DNA from: Varanus komodoensis
Lineage: Eukaryota; Chordata; Lepidosauria; Squamata; Varanidae
Assembly: GCF_004798865.1 (NCBI RefSeq)
Contig: NW_025335317.1
Location: forward strand, 28,295,535 to 28,359,534
DNA: 64,000 bases
Reading direction: 5' to 3'
Positions 35,597-46,480 of the stretch are shown in pieces. The notes below the pieces were generated by a model. That model was not told the origin of the DNA and searched no databases. It saw only the letters and a list, made by a program, of their open reading frames with translations. Both the position numbers and the translations under genes were made by a program. The stretch's first letter is position 1. Every line of letters begins with the position of its first letter.

Positions 35597-37080
35597 CTCC
35601 ATTGGAACACGTCCTGCCCTCCACCACAGAGGAAAAAAGGTCACAACCCACCTATGCATGACACCCCCTCACATATCTGCATGTCACTAACAGGTCCTCT
35701 CTGAGTCTCCTTTTCCAAGGATGAAAAGACCCAGTTCCCTCAGTCTCTTCTTATATGGCTTACTCTGCAAACGGGCCACCATCCTTGTGGCCCTTTGCTG
35801 CACCAATTCCAACCATGCTATATCCCTCTTGTAAATGAGGGACCCAGAAGTGAACACAATACTTTAGCTGCAGGTGCACCAGAGTTTTATAGAGTGGCAG
35901 TAATACGTCTCTCAATCTAGAAGGCACACTTCTGGCTATGCATCCTTTGATCAGCAGACTGGTCACTCCATCTTCCAGGTCATTAATGAAAAGATTGAAC
36001 AGGATCAGTCCCAGGACAGAGTCCTGGGCCCCCCGCTCATTACCGACTGCCACACCAATGATTCCCCACTAATAGTTACCTTCTGCTTTTAGTTCATCAG
36101 CCATGCCATAATCCATTGGACAGTGCATTGGTCTATCCCAAAACTCCTCAATTGCTTAACCAGGAGATCATGCAACACTTCGTCAAAGGCCTTGCTGAAA
36201 TCCAGGTAAACCACATGCACCGCATCCCCTCCAGCTAGCCACCTCGATGTCATAGAATTCCACAAGGTTTGTCTGGCAAGACCTGTTTTTGTGGAAGCCA
36301 TGTTGCATGGTTGCCAACCTCCCTTCCCTGGCTAGTGTTCTGAGATCTCTCACTGTTATGAGCCTTTCCATTGTCTTTCCAAGAATGGACGTAAGGCTAA
36401 CCAGTCTGTAATTCTTCATGTCCCCTCTACAACTCTTTTTGCAGATTGGGACCAATGACGCCACCCTCCAGTCTTCTGGAACCTCACCCGTTCTCCATGA
36501 GGCCTAAAAAATGGAGGCCAGTGGAGGTGAGAGTACCCCCACCAATTCCCAAAGTACCCTTGGGTGTAACTCATCAGAGTCTGGCACCTTTGTAACATCC
36601 AACTGCCCCAAGGAGTTCCTCAACTTCCTGGGGGGATGACTCTAATCTGTGCCCCTAAATCCTCAGTTTCATCCGATCCCCCATGCGGATCTCCCCCATC
36701 CTGCTTTGGGAAGAACACAGAGGCAAAATAGTCATTCAGCATCTGTGCCTGTTCCCTCACATCATTCACTAAATCCCCTTCCTTCTTATAAAGCGGTCCC
36801 ACTCCCTGCCCCCCTCCCTTGCTATTGAAATGTTGACAGAAGCCCTTTTTGTTGCTCCTGATATTCTTGGCAACTCTCAGCCCATAGGTTTAGCCTTGCA
36901 AAGAATCCTTCTGCAACCAGCCTTCTCCTTCCGGTATACCCTTTTGCCTACTTTCCCCAGTGCCCATTTCCTGTGGAGGTTCCTCTTATGCCAAATGCCT
37001 TTTACCACTTCTCTTCTCATCCACGGTGTTACTCTCCTTCACCTCTCTGCCTTGCTAACTAGACAAATGGCCTGATAGCT
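35597..37080 (-). mobile_element. CR1-type LINE, reverse-transcriptase region with internal deletion
   Basis: Minus-strand frames give endonuclease-RT linker sequence (GPLYKKEGDLVNDVREQAQM), RT palm motifs (VVYLDFSKAFDEVLHDLLVK, SVLGLILFNLFINDLEDG) and a C-terminal part (SRLRDVLLPLYKTLVHLQLK). 'SLLIKGCIARSV' shows that part of the RT and the stretch after it is deleted. It abuts another repeat at about 35595. Several frameshifts; inactive. Confidence 0.85.
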
Positions 37081-37204
37081 GTATATGGCCTTATAGCCCA
37101 CTTCCTGTCCCATAGATAGATTGCATGCTAATTCTATTGCAGTACCAATGTATTGCAAAAACTGGCAGACAGGCCCCTGATTTTTTTCTGTGATAAATCT
37201 AGGA

Positions 37205-37412
37205 ACTAATGTGGTGCAGAGGTTAGAGTGCTCGATTGTGACGCAGCATGCCTGAGTTTATCCCCATAAAGTTTGTCCATAAAGTTTACTGGGTCATTTT
37301 GGGCATGTCACCAACTGTCTAAGCTATCTCACAGCTGGTATGAGGATAAAATGCAAAAGGTAATTATGAAAGCAGCTTGGGTTCATTGGAAGGAAAATGG
37401 AAGAGATAAATA
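37205..37412 (+). mobile_element. tRNA-derived SINE
   Basis: 'gtggtgcagaggttagagtg' head, 'cctgagtttatccc' in place of the B box, 'gggcatgtcaccaactgtct' core and 'agagataaataaa' tail. Diverged copy. Confidence 0.65.
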
Positions 37413-37998
37413 AAGTCATGCTTCTGATGCTTTATTTATCATGCTAGCATCCAAGAAGGGATGCTTGTACAGCTGGATGTGTCATCCCCATTATGCTGCT
37501 CGTCTTCTTGATCTTAACAAGCCCAGCAATAACATTTAATCCAGCCCATATTCCTAACAAGTCTTTAAAGACTCGATATATCTCCGGACAAAGGGGTGTT
37601 TTGTCCAGGTATGTACTTTGCATTGTGGACTCCAGCCTAACACATTTGAGCTTCAGGGCAATAAAGCAAGACAGATGGAATATTGTCGGATCCATCAGAT
37701 TGCCATAGCTCTAGCTGGAAAGGAATTTTCCCTCAGGCCAGTGTAATAGCGTCCACAGTGATGCCTTTTGCTAAGGGTTTGCTCAGGGCAGGAGAGTTTC
37801 ATTTAGGTAGAGCAACTACTCTCTTTGAGGCTAGAAGGTGTTTCTATCCCACCACCCAGGCAAGATAGCCTGACACCCTTTCTTTCTGGCTCTTTTTCTC
37901 CACCTCCTAAGCCCACTCACTTGAGTTGTCTGGAGCAATATCATGTCTCAGTAGACTATTTGGCCACCGAGAGTTTTGGCTGTTCAGTGATATAGAAA

Positions 37999-38046
37999 TT
38001 TAAAGGGAGGGAGGGAGGGAAGAAGGAAGGAAGAAAGGAAATAAAG
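37999..38046. repeat. Purine-only GGGA/GGAA tract
   Basis: About 45 bases of G and A only ('gggagggagggagggaagaa'), next to the 3' tail of a CR1 copy. Confidence 0.85.
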
Positions 38047-38048
38047 GA

Positions 38049-38832
38049 CATAGAAACATAGAAACATAGACACAGAACAAGTCAGAAGGGGTCTCCCAGG
38101 CCATCTAGTCTGACCCCCAGCTCCAGCCGACTCCGCTCACGACATGCCCACCATATGTATGTCCAGCCTATCTTTGAACACCCACACCGATGGGTCCTCA
38201 ACGACCTCTCGTGGAAGCCCATTCCACACCCTCGGGGTCCTGACTGTCAGGAAGTGCTTCCTGGCATCTAAATGGAACCTTGGCTCCCTGAGCTTTGCTC
38301 CGTTGGAGCGTGTCCTGCCTTCCTCTGCAGGGGAGAACAGGTCTCTACCCATCTCCATGTGACATCCCCTCACATACCTGTATGTCGCCAACATATCCCC
38401 TCTGAGTCTCCTCTTCTCCAGGCTGAACAGACCCAGCTCCCTCAGTCTCGCCACATGCCCCATCCCCTGCAAACCGGCCACCAACCTTGTGGCCCTATGC
38501 TGCGCTGACTCCACCCTGGCTATATCCTTTCTGTAATGAGGGGCCCAAAACTGAGCACAATACTCCAGTTGTGGGTGCACCAGAGTCATACAGAGTGGTA
38601 GTAATACCTCTCTCGATCTAGAAGCCACACTTCTGGCTATGCAACCAAGGGTGATGTTTGCCCTCTTGACCACCGCATCACACTGCTGACTGATGTTTAA
38701 CCTGCAGTCAATCAGTACCCCGAGGTCCCTTTCACAAGTGCTGCTCTCCAGCCACTTGTCCCCTAACCTGTACTTATGACACCTATTCCTATGCCCCAAG
38801 TGCAAGCCTTGCACTTATCCACATTGAACGCC
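38049..38832 (-). mobile_element. CR1-type LINE, 5'-truncated, open C-terminal frame
   Basis: A 225-codon open frame (38137-38814) encodes the C-terminal region after the RT core (LGHRNRCHKYRLGDKW, WNGLPREVVEDPSVWVFKDR). The tail at 38049-38075 is 'catagaaacatagaaacata' on the plus strand. Nearly intact over this region, so it is a relatively young insertion. The 5' truncation lies next to a 'cacattgaacgcc' segment. Confidence 0.88.
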
Positions 38833-38834
38833 AA

Positions 38835-41229
38835 ACAAATGCAGAGACAGACCTCATAAAATGCTCATCTTTTGAGATAGCCAGGCAAAACATAGACTTT
38901 CAGGATGGGGTGGGGGAGGAAGGAATGGTTGGGGGAATCCTGACATGATGGTGAAATCAAGCATGTTCAAAATCTAAAGATGGCATGGGGGAAGATATGT
39001 CTGCAGACATTTAAATTAGACTCTGAAGAGCATGTGGAGGTTACAAGTCAGCCTGCAGTTGCCCTAGTGCTGCAAGAAATGAGAAAGGTTGGATCACCTG
39101 CTTTGGAAGCATAAAATCCAGCTGTTATTCAGATGGGTTTTCATCCTGGGTGATACTAACCCCTTTTATCAGCAAATCCCTGAGAAAAACTTGGCAGTCT
39201 TTATAGTCATCAAGGGAGATGATTTTAAAAGCTCTAGGTTTTAAAGAAAGTCACTTGCAGTCAAATTGGGTAGCTTCACCCAATAGTTGGATGGACTGAC
39301 TCCCCAGAGAATAAATTCCACCTTCAAGAACTGTGAAATCTTCTTCCAGTGTAGGATGGCTAAATTTGACATTCTTTAAATCTCTCTTACACACACAGGA
39401 GTTTGACACAGCCACCCTTGCTTTTTTAATGTATACACAAGATTTTGCATTAACTGAGCTTCTAAGCCACAAAGTCTTGCTGTGATAGAAACAAAATGCC
39501 ACCTAATGGACAAAAGCAACAGTGCAAGCAGATACTGCAATTTTGTAGAGCTAACCCCAGGCCAAGGCTGAGCAGTATGAAAGGCAAATACAGGAAGGAG
39601 CAGTGAACTAATATTTGGTGCTGGCGTGGCGTCTTTCACTATCACACTCATTCCAGTGAAATATTAGCCAATATTATTCTCTGCTTGTTTTAAATCCCAC
39701 TTTTCAAGCATTAATTGCTCATTCATCACAACTCGAAAAAGCCAAGGCATTGATTTTCAGCTTCCTCCGGTGACTGACTGAGGTAAAGACTTGAGACATA
39801 ATTAAAAATACAGTTATGCACTCTTAAGCCCCATTTATTCCAATTGCATTTGAGTAAGCATATCTCTGTGTTTGAACAAGCCTTTGTCGTATAAACCTAA
39901 CAGCAAACTAAGAAAAACCCAGCCTAGTTTGGTTGGATATTGGTGATAAAGGTAAGAATGGGGCAATTTAGATTTATCAGAGGATCTGCTACTTATTTAT
40001 TATTAGAAACAATAATAAACTTATAAATAAGTAGCAGATCTTATTTATGGTTATGATGCCATTGAAATAATAATCCAGCCTTCAGTTTGTGGGCTTAGAC
40101 TGGATTATGACCTGATGAAATAGGTTCATGCCAAAACCCCCCTTCTCCTTTTTCTTAGGTTATTTTAAAGTGAATGAAATAGAATGACAGAGTGGGAGAG
40201 GGGAGATAGGAGAGAAAAAGTAGCCAACAGATGGTGTTGGATTCCTGGGACCAATCATGTCTGTAATGCAGAAGCACTCACTCGCCCATGCCATGCCACA
40301 CATGTGGCCACCTAGTACCTGACAATATGCCACGTGTTTGTAACTAAGGGTCTTTATCAAACCAGTGCAAGCACTCTCAATGGACACCTCTTGGATGAGG
40401 AAGGTCGTGGTAGCTTTCATTCTCATGCTCCCTTGATGAAGCTATAGAATGTTATTTCCAGCAAGTCAGCTAGAGTGTCCAGGATGCATTTGTTGTGCTA
40501 TAAAAGTGAATATGGTGGCTCCCAGTAGCTCCAGCTAGCATGACCAATGATCAGGTATGATACGGATTGTCTGAATGGAATGTCCAGTGTTGACTTATTA
40601 TATTTGAGCAGTATCTACCTTTTAAAGTATAGCATGATTAAAACTGGTAGGAATTCATTTTTCTCCTCATATTGAAGGATTTATTTTAATAATGGAACTT
40701 CAGTATATATTTCATTCCATCTTGAAAATGTGTACAGCAAATCTTTTTTAAAAAAAATAGACACACATTCAAGGACTAACACAGATGTATTGATTTCCAT
40801 GCATTCTTAAGCCCCAATAAATCTGCTAAGCTTTAAATATGCCGAAAGCCTATTTTTCAGATTTGATGTGAAGCCACTCCCAGGGACTTTGTCACTATTC
40901 CAGTTGCAAAGGTTCTACAGTGCTACCTTCTGGAATAATATGTTACTAAGTACTAGAAAGGAAAAGGACACCTTGTGTTGCTGTAATCAGTTCTCTAAAA
41001 GCATTCTGAACAAAAAGTATTTAAAAATGAAGCCCTATGGCACTATCCACAAGGATTTCTACAGCCTCTGCATTTTTCTTCTAGGGTTCCAGTATCACTT
41101 TTTTCTTCCATAGCTTTTATCCCTCTCATACATTTACATCATTTTATGCATCATTTCACCATATAACTTGGAAGGACTGCTTACTTGTTTTCACTGTATT
41201 ATTATATGCATACAATGAGCAATTTTCAA
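38835..41229. other. Spacer between VENTX and KNDC1
   Basis: Unique-looking AT-rich DNA with the perfect hairpin at 39983-40040 and short 'taagccccattta' repeats. No gene seen. Confidence 0.5.
39983..40040. repeat. Perfect 18-base hairpin
   Basis: GATCTGCTACTTATTTAT (39983-40000) is the exact reverse complement of 40023-40040, around a 22-base AT-rich loop. A stable cruciform or RNA hairpin is possible. No coding context; it could be the ends of an unrecognised tiny MITE. Confidence 0.85.
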
Positions 41230-42556
41230 TAGTATTTACACCAGTTAGTCTGACATCATTCCTGGAAAAAATTCTAGAGCATATTATAAAACAAGCCGTC
41301 TGCAAACACCTTGAAGACAATGCAGTAATTACTAGAAGCCAACATGGATATCTCAAGAACAAATCCTGCCAGACAAATCTAATTTCATTTTTTGACTGGG
41401 TAACCTCCCAGATGGACTGTGGGAACACTGTGGACATAATCTATCAAGACTTTAGCAAAGCCTTTGACAAAGTGCCCCACAAAACTTCAAAAAGCGGGCT
41501 AGATAGTGCAATCATGAGATGGACCCACAATTACTTGCAAATTGGGTCTCAAAGCATGCTCATCAATGGCACATTCTCAAACTGGGGAGAGGTGACAAGC
41601 AGGTGCCACAGCATTCTGTCCTGGGAGCAGCACTCTTCAAGATTTTTATTAATGATTTAGATGAGGGAGTACTAGGGAAGATAAATGTGCAGATGACACA
41701 AAGCTGGGTAGAACAGCAAATAACCTGGGAGATAGAAAAAATATACAGGGTGATCACAATAGGCTAGAATGCTGAGCAGGAGCAACAAAATGAAATTCAG
41801 TAGGGACAAATGCCAAGTCCTTCACTTAGGAACAAGAAACCAAATGCACCACTACAAGATGGGGAACACTTGGTTCAACGATATTACAAATGAGAAGGAT
41901 CTTGGGTTGATTGTAGATCACAAGCTAAATATGAGCCAACAATGTGATGCCACTGCAAAAAGGGCAGATGCTATTTTGCAATGTATTAACAGAAGAATCA
42001 CTTCCAAAACATGGGAAGTACTAGTTCCACTATACTCAGCACTAGTCAGACCTCACCTGGAGTGTTGTGTTCAGTTCTAGGCACCTAAGTTTTAAAAAAA
42101 AGATGCAGAAAAGCTAGAAAAGGCACAGAGGAGGGCAATATGGATAATTCAGTGACTGACGGCAAAGTCCTATGAGGCAAGATTGAGAGAACTGGGCATG
42201 TTCAGCTTCAGGAAGAGAAGATTGAGGGGTGATATGATAGCACTCTACAAGTACGTGAAAAGCTGTCACAAAGGGGAAGGACAAGATCTCATTCATTCCA
42301 GAATGCAGGGCACAGAATAATGGACTTTAAAAAACAGATTTAGATTAGGCACCAGGAAGAACTTCCTCACTGTGAGATCAGTATGACAATGGAACCTATT
42401 ACTTGGAGAAGTTGTGGGCTCTCCCTCAGTGGAGTCATTCAGAAGCGTTGGGACAGTCATCTGAATGTGATGGTGCAACTTAGTGTCCTGCAATAGCAGG
42501 AGGTTGGACCCAATGGCCTTCTGGCCCCTTCCAATTCTACTATTCTATTATTCTAA
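41230..42556 (+). mobile_element. CR1-type LINE, reverse-transcriptase to 3' end
   Basis: Plus-strand frames encode RT motifs (PVSLTSFLEKILEHII, DIIYQDFSKAFDKVPHKT, FINDLDEGV) and the C-terminal region (RDKCQVLHLGTRNQMHHYK, LDHKLNMSQQCDA-type). It ends in an 'attctactattctattattct' tail. About 1.3 kb, 5'-truncated, with several frame breaks. It is diverged from the 38049 subfamily. Confidence 0.88.
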
Positions 42557-44660
42557 ATAGGGCATACCTCCATGTCACATCTTTTTAAACAAGTATTTTC
42601 CATGGAAGTTTCCATAAACTCAGGATGTAATAAGAAAATAAAATTCAGTTTCAGTTAAGACAAATGAGAAGATGCATAGATACAATGTGTGCACGTTCAT
42701 GATTGTACCTGTGAGAAAAAGCACACATTTAGGCAGAAAATGTAAGAACTCGGTAATAGGATTTCTCAGAGTTTGGGTTTCTAGTAGACACGTGGAATTA
42801 ACATTGCCATCTGCAAATACTGTGCATGGATTCTACTTGAAATACTTGAATTAAGCAACATTCTGAGGTCCCATTCATCTGTATAATACAAGGAGAAAAA
42901 TGTAATAAAATAGTAATCTCATAATAAGCCCTTTTCTAAATAGAAGACACATGCCCCACTGCAACAATCCTGGCTTCTGCTCATTGATACTCTTTGGGGC
43001 TGCATTTTCATGCAATGCGTTGCACACCCAAGATTGGTTGCTCCACTGCTGGTGGGGTGGCATACCACTCAGAACCTTAAAGGCTCTATCCATGGTACTG
43101 AATGCCTCTCCAAATAGTTTCAGCCCTTTGGATAGCTTCTATCCTAAGGTTGGGCAACTTTTGGTTCTCATATGCTTTGGTCTACAGCTCCCATTAGCCC
43201 TAGCCACCAAAGTCAGTGATGTGGGATCAGGGCGTTGTACACCAAGACTTCTGGATGGCCAGTAGGTGCCCACCTCAATTAGACAGATCATTTGGAGACA
43301 AGGAGAAATTGCTCCAAGACCCCCCCTCTCCTTTTCAGTTCAGTGATTTATCTTTGACTCATGCATTAATGAGTCATTACAGATTTTAAACCACAGTTAA
43401 ACCTTGGCTATAACTTAAGTATTAGATTTACACTCAGGAACATCTAAGTTTAATCCTTGGCTCAGGAACTCAGGCAGCAAATCTTGGAAAGTTCTCCTCA
43501 AGGCACCAAGACACCGTACCAGCTTTGAGTGGGAACTTATCTAGATCGACCAACAGTCAAACTTGACATAATTTAGTTCCATATGATGTTGTCCTTAGTT
43601 GTCATATTATTAGGGAAGTTGGAGAGATGACTATAGGTATAGTAGTTCAGTCTAAGGTAAACCAATGCAACTGAATAGTATTGAAACCTTGATTTTCATT
43701 TTTAAAGCACATTAGGAATAATGTTCCTTTTCCACAGGCTTCATGGCTACATAAAAGTGAAACACAAACAACAATAGCAATAACACACACGCAACAAGGA
43801 TTATATAAATTATTTATTTTCTTGTCATGTTTTAAATTATCTTTAAAATAGTTTTAAGAATTTTGTTACAGTATATGGCTACTTCCAAGAGAAATAAATT
43901 ACTAGCAGTTTGTTTTAAAGCTGAATACTGGAATGGGATGTGTAGATTTCATCACCAGGAATCTCAAAATAATTTTAGATAACAGAAGTCATATTCATAC
44001 AATATAGAAACAGTGACTGAGACATAGAAAAATAGGGTATTTTCTAATTATAGTTTTTACACTGGTAATTTACACTTGCTTCAGCCTTCTTATGAATGGA
44101 TGACATTTTTAACTTTTACAAACAAATGCTTAATTTCTTGTACATAACACTTCCTTTTTCAAAAGTATGTAAATTAACTGAACTTAAACTTCTTGTGATG
44201 CAGAAAAAAATAGGTATACATCACTTTAAGGGTATAATCCTGAGGGGGTGTGTGGATGCCCAAAACCCCCTAACATGGATGATTGCAGGCATCCTATGCA
44301 GGGCAGGAGAAGGAAGTGATTTCAGCCCTCTCACTGCAGTGCTTTGAACCACCAGAATCTGTGTATCTTGACTGTGCTAGTCTCTACCCCTCCCTGCTCC
44401 CAAATGCCCTTCTCCAAGGTCACTCTTCTAACCTCAGAGATACAGCTGGTGTAGTTCCTTCCATGTATCTCTGCAAGGTAGTAAAGCAAGCTGGAGCTAG
44501 GACTTCAAAAATCCTTATGCCCCTCCAGATGCTATCTAGAGGCCACTGGATTGCTTTTACCAAGATTTATTGTATCATTGTTTTTTATTTTGTTGGAATA
44601 GGGTAACTGTTCAAAAGTACCTACACATTCGGTAGGTACTACAGATACTTATATGAAATA
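42557..44660. other. Spacer between VENTX and KNDC1
   Basis: AT-rich, with the short inverted-repeat element at 43145-43265 and several TTTATT or TTTAAT words that could be distant KNDC1 polyadenylation signals. No gene seen. Confidence 0.45.
43145..43265. mobile_element. Short inverted-repeat element
   Basis: 'ttggtctacagctcccattag' and 'acaccaagacttctggatgg' give the same loose inverted ends as the 22295-22400 family. Confidence 0.4.
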
Positions 44661-45111
44661 CAGTGGTACCTCGGCTCACAAACGCCTCAGTTCGTGACCA
44701 AATCGGGTTGCAAACAAAAATTTCAGAAAACGTTGCCTCAGTTTGTGAACTCCACATTGGGTGATGACCATGATCGTGGCCATCTTCACTGCACGAGCAC
44801 GATCGTGCTCGCAGCCATCTCCAACCTCCCTCAAGCACGATCGCTATCACACAATGATGGTTTGGACTCTCCCTCCAAACAATAACCTTCCCCCCGCACC
44901 TAAGTTAGTGTTCTCTACTGTACTGTACTTTGGTACTTTGTTGTTCTTTGTTATTCTTTTGTTTCAAATTTTTGTGATTAAAAAATATTTACAGAATGGA
45001 TTAACCTTATTTACATGGAACCTTATGGGGAAATTTGACTTGGCTCGTGACCAATTCAGGACATGACCAGAGTCATGGAACAGATTAAGTTCGTGGGCCA
45101 AGGTACCACTG
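44661..45111 (+). mobile_element. Tc1/mariner-type (Tigger/pogo-like) MITE, copy 2
   Basis: Terminal inverted repeats CAGTGGTACCTCGGCTCAC and (reverse complement of the right end) CAGTGGTACCTTGGCCCACG, with TA on both outer sides as expected for the target duplication. Homologous to 1227-1644 in opposite orientation. It lies in the possible KNDC1 3' untranslated or intergenic zone. No coding capacity. Confidence 0.8.
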
Positions 45112-45744
45112 TATATGAAAACACTACAAATAACAAACACGAGCCCAGTTAAAATGATAGTGCACAAAAGAAATGAAATGAAAAGTGTACAAAATTATAT
45201 GAAAACAGCTCTTTGTGCAAATTCTATACCGACTAACATCAGTAAATAGGGAATACATTTGCCTTCAACATAAAAAATGCTGTGACATAAGAACCATTAA
45301 AAAATCAATGTTGGTACACTGGGCTAGGCTTTGCCCTCATGCTATGTCCATCTTCCTGGAGCACCATCTTACATGACTTAGAGCTGGGAGGAGTAGCTAG
45401 GTGGACCGAATATGGCATTAAAAGGATTTAATGTTTTGCAAACCTCAGCAACAGATTAAACATTCAAACTGGTAGCAGTCTGCAGAATGCTTAAAGTATT
45501 CATTGCCCAGTTTGTATAGGTATTGTAGTAGCTGTCTCCATTCATGCCCAGCAACTTGCTATATATGGGAAGATGTGTGCACTAGGTCTTGTTTAGTCTT
45601 TTTATGATCTTAGTTACATAGAACATTTCTATTAAATGAATATTTCTATGTTTTAGCTGGAAATTGTTAATTCTGAGGCACTCTGAAGACTAATGCATCT
45701 ACTTAAAAGATATATTTGTTCTGCTTTTTTCTTAATATGTGACC

Positions 45745-46140
45745 TTTATAGGTGGTTTTTCATTTTCAAGAAACTGTCTTTGTGGACTGAGTATCAGGAC
45801 CTTCACCCTTCCCCACAACAGTGCAGAACATGACTTTGACCTAGATGAGGAAGTGGACAGCCAAGCCAGTTGAACCGACAGCTCTGGAGACAAAGGTGCT
45901 GGTTACCAATCTCAAGATGAAGCCCATTATTCAGGACCCACAAAGTCAAGGATTCCTTAACAGGAACTTTCAGAAGCAGCCATCCCTAAACTTGCTCCAT
46001 CCCAGAAAACATCCCCTCCACACGAGGGACCTCACACATCTTTATGCTTGTCTATCAATGCTAGCAAAAAGCCTGGAATGAACCAGCTTTTGACCAGATA
46101 TATCCAGACTTGCTGTAGAACGCATGTTCTCCAATAACTG
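45745..46140 (+). pseudogene. Possible broken coding remnant just past the KNDC1 3' end
   Basis: One plus-strand frame reads as acidic, serine-rich protein-like sequence (TLPHNSAEHDFDLDEEVDSQ, later KKPGMNQLLTRYIQTC) but has in-frame stops, and no promoter or splice context is convincing. A second frame over the same bases is open for 78 codons. It could be a decayed retrocopy, or chance within the KNDC1 3' untranslated region. I do not recognise the source. Confidence 0.25.
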
Positions 46141-46174
46141 CTCCCTTTCAAGTCAAAAGAAATATGTAGAGGAA

Positions 46175-46180
46175 TTTAAT
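46175..46180 (-). terminator. Possible KNDC1 polyadenylation signal (ATTAAA)
   Basis: ATTAAA on the minus strand about 300 bases after the KNDC1 stop. Other candidates further down (near 45426, 44570 and 43813) cannot be excluded, so the 3' untranslated region is undefined. Confidence 0.3.
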
Positions 46181-46480
46181 ATTTTGTTAATTTACTTAGA
46201 ATATATCTTTTGCAACATCTTCCAAGGGTAAATTTCTATTAAGTAAAGAAGCACAGCACAGCTCGCCCTATTTTGCTCATTTGGATTTTTTGAAACTTGG
46301 CCAGTGCTATTTGCACATGGAGAGGAAGACTGCAATCTTATGTACCCTTACTTACTTCCAAGTAAATCTGCATTGGTTTATATTGTTAATCCATTGACAC
46401 ATTTGTCACAATCTGGTAACATGCCCAAGAGTTAAATTACAGTAAATCTTAAATATTAGAGGCACATAAAATGTAAACAA

